Shown: positions 32,874 to 44,255 of the stretch, in pieces
Layout of the letters: every line of letters starts with the position of its first letter
How positions within the stretch are numbered: position 1 is the first letter of the stretch
Source: Branchiostoma floridae
Lineage: Eukaryota > Chordata > Leptocardii > Amphioxiformes > Branchiostomatidae
Reading direction: 5' to 3'
NCBI RefSeq assembly: GCF_000003815.2
Contig: NC_049995.1
Location: 11,095,259 to 11,159,258 of the forward strand
Length of the DNA: 64,000 nucleotides
Translations under genes and position numbers: made by a program
Notes under the pieces: model-generated
The model's input: only the letters and a program-made list of their open reading frames with translations
Databases searched by the model: none
What the model was told of the DNA's origin: nothing

Positions 32874-33180
32874 CTTCAATTGTATATCCATGGGTTTTAG
32901 TTGAAATTTGCCTCTCAAAATGCAGGAAATACTTCAAACAGTATTTCAGACTAAGAGGGTTACAACTCACTTCTAGGCTAATTGCTACTTTGGTTCATAT
33001 TCTCAATTGCTTCCAGCTGAAATTTGCCTTTCAAAATGCAGGAAATACTTAAAAAAAACAGTATTTCGGACTGAGAGGGTTACAACTTGCATACTTCTAG
33101 GCTTGCTACTCTGGTTTATATTCCCAATTGTTTCCAGCTGAAACTTGCCTCCCAAAATGTGGCAAATACTTCAAATACGG
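32874..33180. repeat. Three-copy tandem repeat, about 125 bp
   Basis: Units starting near 32874, 33002 and 33123 share CAATTG-TTCCAGCTGAAATT-TGCC, AAAATGCAGGAAATACTT, CAGTATTTC-GACTGAGAGGG and CTTCTAGGCT. The third copy is shorter at its end. The copies have drifted by 10-20 percent. Confidence 0.85.
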
Positions 33181-34540
33181 TTACAAATTCCGAAACTTAC
33201 AGCGGGCATGCCCCAGACACCTCTAGATTTCTCGAGCCTTTGGCGCCGGCTATTTCAGTCTCAGACCTCCTCTACGATGAGCGCCCTTTACGTTCGAGTC
33301 TGGCGCTATGGCGGGAACACTCCTTTGATCTGAAGTCGTTCCACGGGCAGAATTAGTCACACAGGCAACCCTATAATTAAGTCCTAATCTGGCACTTTGT
33401 CAAATGTAATTATAGAGTTACTGTGAGGGTGAAAATCCGAGAGACTGACTTTACAACATCGGTCATGGCTCAACTTGCAAATGACTCGGACCAATTTAAC
33501 AGCTTATTCAAAACATATGTTCACGCACCTGTGTTTATATACAGACTTAGTCATTGATAATATTCAATTATAGCTCTCTCAGTTGTAAAGTCATCCTGAT
33601 ATAGATAAGATAGTATATACAAATGTAATTATATCTCAAAGATTATGTGATATTGTAGGATAATTGGTGACAATTCATTTTACAGTACTGGTAAGTGAAA
33701 TTTAGAAGTCAACGGCCGAATAAATTATTCAAATATCCAAATAAAATTTGGTGACTTCAAAAACTGGTAAGTGGTGACTGTGAAGTCGATATATTTCAAG
33801 CCATCCAAACTACATGTGCGTTGTATTTCATTTAGCAGTACTGTATTTCCTGTAACAACATAGTGAATGGACCAGATTTCAGCCCCATGTTCCCAATAGG
33901 CAATAGTTACTGCAACTGCAAACCTTCCAAGCAGCACATTTTCATTCATGTACATTTCAAAATAAACCAATCCTGTTCTCTTTGCGTAAGGGGGCCGATG
34001 TTGTGGCCCCAGGTTCTTTGAATGCTGCACGAGGAACGTTTAAACTACAGGACTAAGAAAGCACACACAGGACACAGTCATGCCGTTAGACACGCACGGG
34101 AGCTGTTCGTCGGGGCCCTCTCTCTGCTCTCTCTGTCCAACTGTCCAACTGTCTGTTTTCAACCCAACAACTCCTGGCTTTTTATTTCCGATCCCAGACA
34201 CATAACAATAGACAGGTTCACAGTAGGGAAGTGGGTCTAACACTTCTATGTAACATATCACCTATATGGTTTCCCTTTGATGTACAGGTAGATTAAAGCA
34301 ACATCATTTGCATCCAGACTTGATACGAACTTGCTAAATTGGTTATCAAAGGAACTCGCATTTACATAAAGATTAGCTGTTGCATTGACAGACTCCATGC
34401 CTCACACTTATGAGGGCCTGTTTTATCCTAATACACATCAAAGGTTACAAAACATATCTAAAAACAAAACTATTACAATCTAAGTATTTCTGCCCCACTT
34501 ACATTTGTTTCATGTTTCTTCACTTTCTGTGACATTATAC

Positions 34541-34750
34541 ATGCAATGGTAGTTCACCTTTATCCACATGGCAACCTATATCCGAGATATATAGGGGTAT
34601 CTAGTTGACGGACGTTGGTTTCAAATTGTAATATTTTCATAGTATTCCAGTCAGAAACACTCCTCTGTCGACTTGATATCCCTTAATGCTCCTATTTTAT
34701 ATATACCGCAGGTAAAGGTTACCCCGCGGATAAAGGTGAACCAGTGTTAC
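34541..34750. mobile_element. MITE with 'GTTCACCTTTATCC' termini
   Basis: Left GGTAGTTCACCTTTATCCAC-ATGGCAACC faces the inverse of GGTTACCCCGCGGATAAAGG-TGAACCAG. Relatives in the window: 17681-17860, and a half copy at about 55725-55855 inside intron 12 of the phospholipase gene. Ends probably GTAACACT[AG]GTTCACC; target duplication unclear. Confidence 0.65.
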
Positions 34751-34873
34751 ATGTTATAGTTCTAAAAAAAACCTGAATGAACCAGATTTCAGCCCAACCA
34801 CAGACATGTTCCTCCCAGACATACCTCCACTACTAATGAGGCTCAGGTATGTCTCCTCTAATTGAGCTGAAAT

Positions 34874-35083
34874 TTATCTGTTGCCTGATCTTATCTCAGT
34901 AATGGAAACTTCCCCACTGGGAGGATGCCTAGGGGGTCTTGGCTGAGCAGCAGTAATAGAATCATTCCCTGTGGGAGGAGGAATCCTAGGGGGTCTTGAG
35001 TCTACAGCAGTGATTACAGGCTGTTGGAAATATTTCTGCACTTCTCCAAGTTTTGGAAACATTTCTTTTATTTTCAAACTCAT
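34874..35083 (-). CDS. Orphan 69-codon frame, possible terminal exon
   Basis: The frame opens with MSLKIKEMFPKLGEVQKYF and then holds two similar proline-rich units: SRPPRIPPPTGNDSITA and PRPPRHPPSGEVSIT. It is preceded by TTTTTTTGGCATAG, a fair splice acceptor directly before the ATG, so it could be the last exon of a minus-strand gene. No upstream exon was found and no protein family is recognised. It may be chance. Confidence 0.2.
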   Translation of the reverse strand: MSLKIKEMFPKLGEVQKYFQQPVITAVDSRPPRIPPPTGNDSITAAQPRPPRHPPSGEVSITEIRSGNR

Positions 35084-37554
35084 CTATGCCAAAAAAATAT
35101 TCCAAATTCAGTCTTATTTATTATGCTACAGGTACATATATTGAAGTTCTAGGGCTTTCCTATGTCCTGGAAACAATTTAACAACCCTATTTTTGTCAGT
35201 TTCAAATTCTTCAAACTTATGCGACAATTTTATTCTAAATACCAGAGCAGTCTTGTTTCATGAGAATGTTCATTCCAATGAAATAGCTGATATAGACAAA
35301 GGCTGTCCCCAGGGTATGTCCCTGAAAAATTTCACCCCATCCATCAAAAAAATCTGAACTTCATAGCATAAAATTGATGAAACTGCATTTTTGAAATCTT
35401 CTAATGACAGAATTACAATGGAAATCACGGACATCAGTTTCCAAACAATGAGCTAGACAGCCTTGGAATAGGCTATCACAGTCAGCAATAGGAAACCAAT
35501 CAAATGATACCATCTCTCTTATCAAGCTCCATCCCAGCAATAATTACTTCTGGGATCCCAGAATCCCCCAAGGTAGTCCCTACAGAATGTTCCATTCAAA
35601 GAGAAGGGTAGGCTAAATAAAGAATGATCTTCTTCTAGTATAATACAACAAAACATAACAAAAGGTATGATGACCATTTTTAAAATTGAATAGAATGATA
35701 AGGTAGTGAAACAGAACTATAATTTTCATCCCTTTAAAATATGGATATTTCAGTATGATAAGCCATAGGTTCTTGGATATTGGAATAATTATATGATGGA
35801 TATTCAGGTATCCTCCTAGGAGAGCCCTAGGCAAATAAGGCAACCCTAATTTGGCGGTCAATTACAGTTATTTCCCAGTATTGCCATAAGAAACCCTGAG
35901 GAATTCGAGAGCTCTTTGATCCTCCTAATACTGACAGATCCCACCAGTCCCTATAGCCAAGGTTCAAACTTGACTTTCAGGTTAGTTACATCATGTACCA
36001 TGTTCAAATACATGTATGCACCTTGCCTCTGGAACCATACGCAGAAGCCGTGAGTTCCACCCGTAATGCATGGTACTGGAAAGGGTTACAGTTCCTAGGA
36101 TGGAAAATTAACCCGTGGTCTACTGTTCATTATATGTGTTGAAAAGAGCTATGGGAATTTCCCGACACAATGAACCTGTAAAAACTGTACAAAGCGTCTG
36201 TCCTCTCTGTCACGACCAGTGGAAGACTAGCTCTTCAGTGAGCTAAACTGGTTCAATAGCACTTTCACTTTTTGCAGAGAGAATGACAATTCAATGATTC
36301 CTTCTTGACATGTCCTTGTTGATAGGTGTGGAATGCCCCCTGCTAGCCTGATAAAATCTCGCTTATAGCAGCCCGCCCAACATCAGCCGGCCTCCGCCGG
36401 GAGGGGCCAGTTACAGCCCTGGACAGCAGAGTTTGTGTTACACAGACTAGCCTCCTGCAGTTCAAAGTAAAGCTGCTTGAGGACCCAAACTTATGTCACT
36501 TTTCCCTTGTGAGCAAAAGAGCTACTTATATGTACCACAAAACTTATGACCATAGCTTGTACTGAAAATGTGATCTCAAAGCCAGATGTTCTGCTGCAAT
36601 ACCAAAGAAAACTGTCAGATGGCCAAAATATAAATACTACCAAAATCATAACATCTTCAGCAAAGGTACATGCCATAACATACTTGCCATATCGCTACCA
36701 AAAATTCCTCCACTTCTCTTAACAATGGCCTTGCCCTCCATTGCAGACTACCCCTACCACTTCAACCTAAACCAACAAAAGAGAGGCCAACCTTCTAGCT
36801 AAACCACAGGAATGCTTCTCTAAACAAAAACCTCAGGTGGATTGAACTAACATCAGTCAGGTCAACTGTCAAAACACCAAGAGGGGGGAGAGTGGAGGCT
36901 TTCGCTACCGCTCGGTCACTCCGCAAAACCCGCGGTCGGCACGCTTGTACTCGAGACGCCGGGTTGGGACGCTGGTGGCGGGGGAAACAGGCCCAAACCA
37001 CATGCTCGCCCTGAAACTATGTAAACACAGCCGCCAAGGTCACCTGGAGGTTAGGGGTTGTGGGGGCCTGTATGCCACTGTGGAGCTACTAATTGGGCAC
37101 AGTCAAGTATCTTTGCTGTTTGCGGCCACTTTGTATTAGAATTTGGATGAATTTTAAATGGACTATCTTTGACTTGGGTGATCTTTATCTCTACAGATGT
37201 TTCTTTATTTGTCAGTTTCATGTGCAAAGATCAGACATTATCTTTCAATGAATGCCTTTTAAATACATTGTATATTCAAAAACTGTATAATACAAACTAG
37301 AATGTATATTTACAATTGGTTACCTTTTAAATGTACAAAATGACACAAGTTTCTACAGGATATTTATTAGTATCTAAAGGAGGATGGTCAATGAAATTAA
37401 GATGAAATGATCGCCACTATCTTTAAACAAAGATGCAGCAGCAGATATATCCCAAGTAGAGGGGGGAGAAACTCAAGAATATTGACAGCAAAAATATACT
37501 GGATTATCTATTCATTGGAAAGACTCAGAAGACCTTAAACATATACATGTAATA
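35084..37554. other. No gene recognised
   Basis: Mostly AT-rich unique sequence. At about 36880-37080 a GC-rich patch includes, on the minus strand, GAGTGACCGAGCGGTAGCGA followed about 55 bases later by AGTTCAATCC. This is a weak A-box/B-box pair that could be a decayed tRNA-like SINE head. Confidence 0.4.
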
Positions 37555-37697
37555 CAGTAGAAGCCAGTTAATTGCACAATGGACTACCGCAAAAACTTAA
37601 TTGCACGGAATCCCCCAATACCACACCAGGGCAGTCCAGCGGATAATTGCATGAAATAAGCTGGCAAATGGGGTGTACAATTAAGTGGCTTCTGCTG
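37555..37697. mobile_element. 143-bp pogo-like MITE, TA target duplication
   Basis: The left TIR CAGTAGAAGCCAGTTAATTG-CAC and the inverse of the right end (CAGCAGAAGCCACTTAATTG-TAC) match with three differences. TA sits at 37553-37554 and 37698-37699. CAGT-type ends with a TA duplication fit the pogo/Tigger branch of Tc1/mariner. Non-coding. Confidence 0.8.
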
Positions 37698-38167
37698 TAT
37701 AGTAATTGCACAGCAGATGTTAGCTTGTTCTGTGAAAAACTTTCTTTAAACTTGCTGAGAAAGAGAGGAAGTTGTGCTCCAGTTTTCTGACAGATTCCAG
37801 CAGTGGCGACCCCTGCCACCCAGGTGATGAGGTCACAGAGGTCAGGGGTCAGGTCATGAGGGACCCTGGAGGTCAGATATAGCCATCCAGAAATAATTCC
37901 ATTCAGGAGTGACAAATCTTTAAGATCCCCTGCTGAATACTTGAAGATAAGAGAAAGCCTATTTTGGTTTCTGGAATTTCTGAGAAATGCACCAGAGGAG
38001 ACAGATAATTTTGACAGCCACCAGCATAAACATTTAAAACCCACTAGCAAGACAAAAATATGTTATGTTTTGATGAATATAAATAAAACACATTTGTTTG
38101 GATATTACAGTTCAATCAACTAGTTCAAGAATGACTTCCACACAGATGAACTTTCAAGTTAATCTAA

Positions 38168-38639
38168 GGTCTCATTGATGTATTACTCCGAGTGGGTACC
38201 CTAAAAAAGATCGGAGCCAAAAAATAAACGGATGCACGGACGCATGTTTTTAGCGGTGAGAAATTCCCTTTCAGCCAGCGGAACTGATCTCAAAAGTTAG
38301 ATTGGTGAAAGTTTGTAACTGAAGAAATTAGCAGGTAAAGTTTGACAGCCGCGCGCTAGGTCGGAGGTACACAGTCGTGGGTTCTGAGTGGTGCGGTTGT
38401 ACACCAGCAGCGAAAAAGTGCCTTTTTTGGGGATTGACTAATCGTAGTTTGTAATTGCTATAAAAAAGTTCAATGGCTAGTTTACGTTGGCAATTTTCCC
38501 CCACGATATAGGGTAAATGTGCTCGACATAGAATGAAAAATCTGCTGAAATTTCACGTAGCTTCATTATGAACGCGTCCATTTAAACCACGAATTATAAC
38601 ATAGAAGTCTATGGGAAGAAGAAACTCATCAATGAGACC
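38168..38639. mobile_element. 472-bp TIR element with CTAA target duplication
   Basis: GGTCTCATTGATG at the left end is matched by CATCAATGAGACC at the right end. CTAA flanks both ends directly (38164-38167 and 38640-38643). The interior has a GC-rich patch (GCCGCGCGCTAGGTCGGAGG) and no open frame of note. Confidence 0.65.
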
Positions 38640-39138
38640 CTAAATACATGTGCATAAGTATCAGTTAAAGTTTCATACAGAAATTTGAGTGTGTTGTAAC
38701 ATAACAACATAATTCAAAAACATATTTTATTTCTAAAGGTACTCTTAAGATAAAAGTGTCCATGTTTTTAAATCTTCCAAAGGTTTATCTCAAATCACTC
38801 TTCCAGAGAAACACTGTCACAAAACAAACCAGAAATCTACTCCAGTCAGCTGACATATAGCATTACCATGGATTAGCAATAGCCAAGAAGGAGATTAACA
38901 TTGAGGAAGTGGTATTCTCCCACCCACACACCCTTGAGACAATCCTTCCTGCTTATCAGTTTAACATCATATCCTGTATTAAGAAGGTCAGTTGGATTAA
39001 CATTTTGGAAAGATCATCACATGGCAACATTTCCGAAAGACTGGAAAGGTTAGAAGAAACAACCTCTGAAACAGGGTGACCAAAGATGGAAGACTAAAAG
39101 ACATAATGCTGCACTGTGTATTGAGAAACACTTGTGTA

Positions 39139-39263
39139 CACACAGACACACACACACACACACACACACTGACACACACACAGATACACACACACACACA
39201 CACAGACAGACACACACAAAGACATACACACACACACGCACACAGACACACACGAAGACATAG

Positions 39264-39302
<39 letters not shown>

Positions 39303-39312
39303 TACACAAACA
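39139..39312. repeat. Interrupted (CA)n microsatellite
   Basis: About 170 bases of CACACA interspersed with GACA, GATACA, AAGACATA and CGCA variants. The open frames on both strands here are repeat artefacts (THTHTH, VCVCVC). Confidence 0.95.
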
Positions 39313-39319
39313 ATGTACA

Positions 39320-39500
39320 CCCTTCGGTGTGTAAGGGCGGTGCCTATCTCTGTTTCTATAGCCCTTTGGCCACTTCTGAAGGAGGCTAGTCACCTGATAC
39401 TAGTGGAGTATGTTTCACACCATAGACTGAACTCTTTCTCATAATTATCATGTAATATTTTTGGTATGACCCAAAAGGCAAGGCAAATACTCATGGCACT
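39320..39500 (-). repeat. Second copy of the SINE body
   Basis: GGGCGGTGCCTATCTCTGTT, GGAGGCTAGTCACCTGATAC and TTTTTGGTATGACCC parallel GGGCGGCACACATCTCCGTT, GGGGGCTAGTCCACTGGTAG and GTCTTTGGTATGACTC in the copy at 40.3-40.5 kb. The tRNA-like head is missing. Confidence 0.55.
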
Positions 39501-40254
39501 GTTTGGCGTAAAGTAAAAAAAAACCAATACAGCAAAAACCCCATCCACGCCCTCACCCCCTCCTCCCCATAATCCACCCTGACACTTCCCAGCCACTTAG
39601 GCTCCCTCAACAATTGGCTGTTCACACTGGGATGTGTGAAAACTGGGCAGGCACTAATAGCCAGGGGTAATGAGAGACCCTATTAATCAGGACTGGAGCC
39701 ACTGTGCCTGTACACTTTCACTCAATACCCACAACCTGACACCATACATGTTTGTGGCTGGGACTGCCTCCAGAAAAGGGCAAAGGAATTTTTTTTAAAT
39801 CAGGTTCGTAGGGCCTGATGTTACCATCATGAAGATGCCCATAGTGATAACTGTACCAGCATTTCTTCTCCCTATAACGCGATTTTCCAAATGGCGTTAT
39901 ATGCTAATGAGCCTTCCCGAAGTCGGGAAGCATCTACACGTGCGCGAAGCTGTTGGGGACCCCTGCTAAGCTATCAGTAAGGTATCGTACGAATGGTCTG
40001 GACCTTTTGGGAGAAATTTTCCTGATATCGTAATGGCGATATAGTAGTTCCATCTAAACGATGAAAAAAAGCTGTCGGCGAGAGGTTGTAGGCTCGCCGA
40101 TATCAGGAAAAACTGTGTGTAGATCGTGCCTAAGGCAAGCTTGACTGCACTGACTCAATAGGCGAAGCAGGGGTTACGAGGCTGCTCGGGAAATTCCCTA
40201 CCTCATTTTGGCCGGAATGGTTGGAAAAGAAAGCTTTCTAATATTGGATGTATT

Positions 40255-40660
40255 TGCAGCCAGTCAAAGTCAAATTCAAAGATCCTTCCCACGCCTGATG
40301 GGGCGGCACACATCTCCGTTTCAGCAGCCCTGGGCCACACAACTTTGTGCAATCAATACAGCAGGGGGCTAGTCCACTGGTAGTGGCGTGTGTTCAACTT
40401 CCATATTCTTTCCCGAATGCTGAGTGCTAAGCAGAGAAAGCAGCATGTACCATTTTCCATTTTTAAAGTCTTTGGTATGACTCGGCCAGGGATCGAACTC
40501 ACGACCTACCGAATGCAAGGCGAACACTCTACCCACTCGGCCATTTGCAGCCAGTACATACCCAATATTTGGGTAATGAGGCTGATTTACGTGGTCGAGG
40601 CGCCTCCTCGAGCACGGGACCCTCGTTTTACGTCCCTTCCGAAAGATGATTTCGTGGAAT
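40255..40660 (-). mobile_element. tRNA-derived SINE
   Basis: On the minus strand, 40484-40547 reads as a tRNA-like head. It has an A box region TGGCCGAGTGGGTAGAG, then GTGTTCGCCTTGCATTCGG, then a B box GAGTTCGATCCC. The body continues into GAGTCATACCAAAGACTTTA. Upstream on the same strand, GGACGTAAAACGAGGGTCCC and TCAGCCTCATTACCC are blocks found again at about 15165-15240 and 29560-29640. A related body lies at about 39320-39480. RNA polymerase III boxes are visible; a target duplication is not. Confidence 0.75.
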
Positions 40661-40882
40661 TTTCTTAGGTGGTATAATCACATTGCCAGAAAGATGGTAA
40701 TGGTAATGTTTAAATCGCATGTGATTGTTCATCAGATTGGTTTTGTTGGTTGGTTGTTTAGTCAGTCCGTTGGTCAGTTAGTTTTGGTCTGTCAGACGGT
40801 TTGTCGGTTGTATTTAGATTTATATTAAAGTACGACACAATATTTGTTGGTTCATCCCAAAATTGCACTAAATCACAAGGAA

Positions 40883-41030
40883 CAGACAAACCTGTACTAC
40901 TAGTGACCACCTCGACATAAAGACCACCTGTTGACTTTTCTCCCTTGGCTTTGACACAAGCATTGAAAATCCTGTCTATAGCGACCACCTGTCAACAGTG
41001 ACAAGAGTGGTCTTTTGGGCAGGTTTGACT
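40883..41030. mobile_element. Degenerate pogo-like MITE (CAGTCAAACCTG family)
   Basis: Left CAGACAAACCTGTACTACTA-GTGACCACC faces the inverse of AGAGTGGTCTTTTGGGCAGG-TTTGACT. Internal GACCACCTG units recur. It is a small relative of the 934-bp element at 28474-29407. Confidence 0.6.
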
Positions 41031-42242
41031 TAGCCTACAATCTCTTGCTGTCAGGGTTGATTGGGCGTTCCAAAAGGTCCTGAACAGTTGAAGGACATAA
41101 GCAAGCATGATTAGCCAGACAAGGTTTGTCTGTACTTGTTGCCACCAAGGATGCAACCAGGAAGGATGACACAAAATAAAGACACGGCAGTAAGTGACCT
41201 TCTCTGCTACGGGTGTTAAGCAGAAAATCCTTTTCAATCCCTAAATCTATAATCCATCGCAAAACAGTCCGACTGAAAGCCCTTGTGAGGAAACTTCTTA
41301 CAATTAATGACCGGTTACCATGACAACCACGAGAGGTTGGGTGAAAATGGGACGACCAATAGAAAGAGCTGAACTTGCCAAAGGATTAAATCACATTAAG
41401 GTCCGAACCCTGCTGTTAAACCTTCCTGCAAATTTGTCCCTAGCCTGCGATTACAACAAGCGAAGGGGCATCCTGCAAATAAAGACGTCACAGACTGTCA
41501 GGGGAGACAAAGGAAAATAGATGTGCACAACAATGGATGTATTCTCTCCATGCAGCGATGTTCACCCATGCTAAATAATAGATTCTTTTGCAGTCTTTAA
41601 ACCACTCTCCAAGCAGAGGTTAGGCTCTAGATTGTTATGGACAACTTCCTGGGCATTTTCATCCATGCTTAATAATAGATTCTTTTCCTCCCTTTGCCCA
41701 TTGCAACTGAAGTGTTCTTGGTGAGCTCTTAAAGTGTTTGTTTCCTTCTTCTAAACAGTAATTCTTTCCGAGGAATGTCAATGACACTTATCTGCAAGCA
41801 GATGCATGAAGGGAAATTTGCACCATTCAAATGTGTATTCTTCATTATCCATAAAACAAACTATGTCACCTAGGGAGACCTACAGGCAAGAAAGTATCAC
41901 TGTACAGTCAAAGCTGTGCAAGAAGACCATTATGGACACTGATATAACCTAAAAAAAAATGCATCCAACTTCGGCAACAACTTGCAGCACCACTTGAATT
42001 TCGACAGAAGGATGACTCCTAGCGACATTCCTGGTATACGGAATCATTGAAAAGTAAAAGCACTCATGCAAAGTCTGTGTGCAACTGTTGTCCTTGTAGT
42101 ACAATGTAATTCATCTCTTACCCTGAGCTACCTCCTCAATCAGGATTAACAGGCCACTGGTGGCAAGAACTGCAATTTCTTAAGTGGCCCTGACCCAATT
42201 CTTCCTGGTGCTGGGTTCATCTCTTAGCAGGCCTACTTAGAC
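41031..42242. other. Unassigned stretch with solo transposon ends
   Basis: It holds a solo ACTCTCCAAGCAGAGGTTAG end at about 41603 and a solo CAGTCAAAGCTGTGCAAGAA pogo-like end at 41905. The half-repeats CCATGCTAAATAATAGATTC (41567) and CCATGCTTAATAATAGATTC (41662) form a short direct repeat. No gene recognised. Confidence 0.5.
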
Positions 42243-43429
42243 CAAGGAGCTTTTATCAGGAGGAGAGAGTATGAAGTTACCCGCCCGCTGTGCGGCTTTG
42301 TTTGGCCCGTTAAATCCCGCAGCGCCGGCTTTGTTTACTGCCCTGCGCGGCGCCCGTCTGATCTGATGTTCGTAGCGCCGGTTGGCACGGTTTCTATGCT
42401 AATGAGCCACGCCATTACGTCATAGCCCTCGAGCCAGCCCGAAGCCCGATCGGCAAGAGGCGAAGTGGGTCAGGTTTCCGACGATTCCCTTATTTGGAAA
42501 ACTCGGCAGGCATGTGACTACGTCATCTTGCGGTAGAGCGCACAATGGCGGACAGTTTGATATGTTTCTCTTCGCCGTACAACAAACATGGGCCAGTTTA
42601 GGCCTATTTTCGCGGATCGAGGTCTGTTTTCTTGCGATAGAATTATGAATTTTCACATGTATTTTCAGATGGCTACTAAAAAAATATGACGTTTTTCTTC
42701 ATTTAGCTGATATTTTTTCGTAACTGTTGATGATGTGCTCGGTAAAATGGCGTGTTCACTGTTGGTCGAACCTTGCTCATTTTTGTCGAACCACCCGTGT
42801 TTTTAGAGGATACATCGGGCCTGGAATAAGGTGAAGGTAAGGCGGGAGAGCATAGTTTTCATGGTTTTCGTTACGATCGGGTTTTCGTATATAATGTCTT
42901 GAGTTCTCCAGGCATAATTTTGAACTTTGTATTTGTATCGATTTATGAAATATATCTGTTGCATACTTAAAAAAAACTTGGTTCCTGTGATCATTGAGTC
43001 AGGTTTTTCACAGTCATCATTAATTGTAGGAATATTACCAGTTTTTTTCGTAGACTTTGCCTCAGACAATTTTGCCTTTAGGCTTAGCCCGTACCCGAGC
43101 GGCGGCGCTGTCCGGTCGCCGTATGGCTTTGAAATTTCACCCTCAGTCAGAGAGAATATTGCCGCCGCTGTATGTATTCCGAAGTTACTCTTCTGTTCAA
43201 CATCGTCGACAAAATCGCAAAAATCAGATCGCTACACACAATGTTTGTATCCCCAGGCCGCCCCACCATGAATGACCACAAAACAAAGGGAAAACAAAAG
43301 CTTGCGTGGGTGAAATGTATGTAGATGCGGGTTTTTGACACGTGGGTGTTAATCAAATTTTGTCGCCCGCTACGAACATAGCTGAATGGAAAAAAATTCT
43401 TGCTCTCTCCTCCTGATAAAAGCTCCTTG
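42243..43429. mobile_element. 1.19-kb TIR element with GC-rich interior, 7-bp TSD
   Basis: The left TIR (CAAGGAGCTTTTATCAGGAG, then GAGAGAG) at 42243-42269 is exactly repeated inverted at 43403-43429. CTTAGAC stands immediately outside both ends (42236-42242 and 43430-43436). The interior is unlike the AT-rich surroundings. It holds GC-rich blocks (about 42290-42560 and 43080-43240), two ACGTCA/TACGTCAT CREB-like sites and CACAATGGCGGACAG, a YY1-like start context that opens an 18-codon frame. No transposase is visible, so it is non-autonomous. Superfamily not assigned. Confidence 0.8.
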
Positions 43430-44055
43430 CTTAGACTGGAAAAGGTTTTTATTGTGTGTGCAGGTGTCTTGTAATCTCTGACGTGCAAGTGGATAAGAGG
43501 TAAGTCGTGTCGTACAAATATTTTTCAAGTACAGTCAAATTCTGCATATACTACTATACTACAAAAAAAGTACAATTAAGATTTCAAAGCATTATCCTTC
43601 ACCATTTCTGTTACATAAAAATATTTCAAGTGAACACCCCTTAGTAAATGAGTGGAATGACCCATCCACACCCCTGTAACACCTGAGTGACCAGTCCACC
43701 TCTCAGGTGACAGGGGGGATCAGGTTAACAAATTAGGAGATTAGTTGGAGGGGCCGTTAATCCTGGTTAATCCTGGTCATCTCCACACTTACCAGAGCAG
43801 AACATACCTCTGGAGACAAGGCCATTAGGGTCAATAGAATAATCCATCTGAAAATTGTAAAAAACTTGAAGCTGAAATCTGTCTTCAAATCCGTTTACTC
43901 GGGATCTGTATCTGTACGAAATTGAAGTTTGTAATAATTGTAGTTGACCATACGAAAGTCACTGTACTTTTTTCTTGTTTGTTTGCATCTGTGTAGCTAG
44001 TATAACCACTCTTCAACATACATTGTAACAGGCCAGCTTCGCAGGTACATGGCAC

Positions 44056-44255
44056 GAAGGGTTCTAGCCAGCATCCGTCCTTCCGTCTACCAGCAAAATT
44101 TGCCCCACAAAATAAAGGAAATAGCATTTCAGAGGGCCTAGATTGCAAAATTTTCCAGGGGAGCGTAGCCCCTGACCCCCCTAGGATTGTCACGCCTTTG
44201 GCAGGATTTCCTTTCAAAATGCAGGGACGGAAATAAAATTCAGGCTGGCTAGAGC
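44056..44255. mobile_element. hAT-like MITE ('GGGTTCTAGCCAGC' end)
   Basis: The left end, AGGGTTCTAGCCAGCATCCG then TCCTTCCGTC, is mirrored by GGCTGGCTAGAGC near 44246. A matching right end (ACTGGCTAGAACCCTGG) closes a relative at about 32150. A CAGGGTTC-type end fits hAT elements; the target duplication is not clear. Confidence 0.5.

Noticed and set aside
39076-39444. Several 87-122 codon frames on both strands
   Set aside because: They are translations of the (CA)n microsatellite (THTHTH / VCVCVC), not genes.
40484-40547. Functional tRNA gene on the minus strand
   Set aside because: A and B boxes are good, but there is no 7-bp acceptor stem and the sequence runs on into SINE body, so it is a SINE head.
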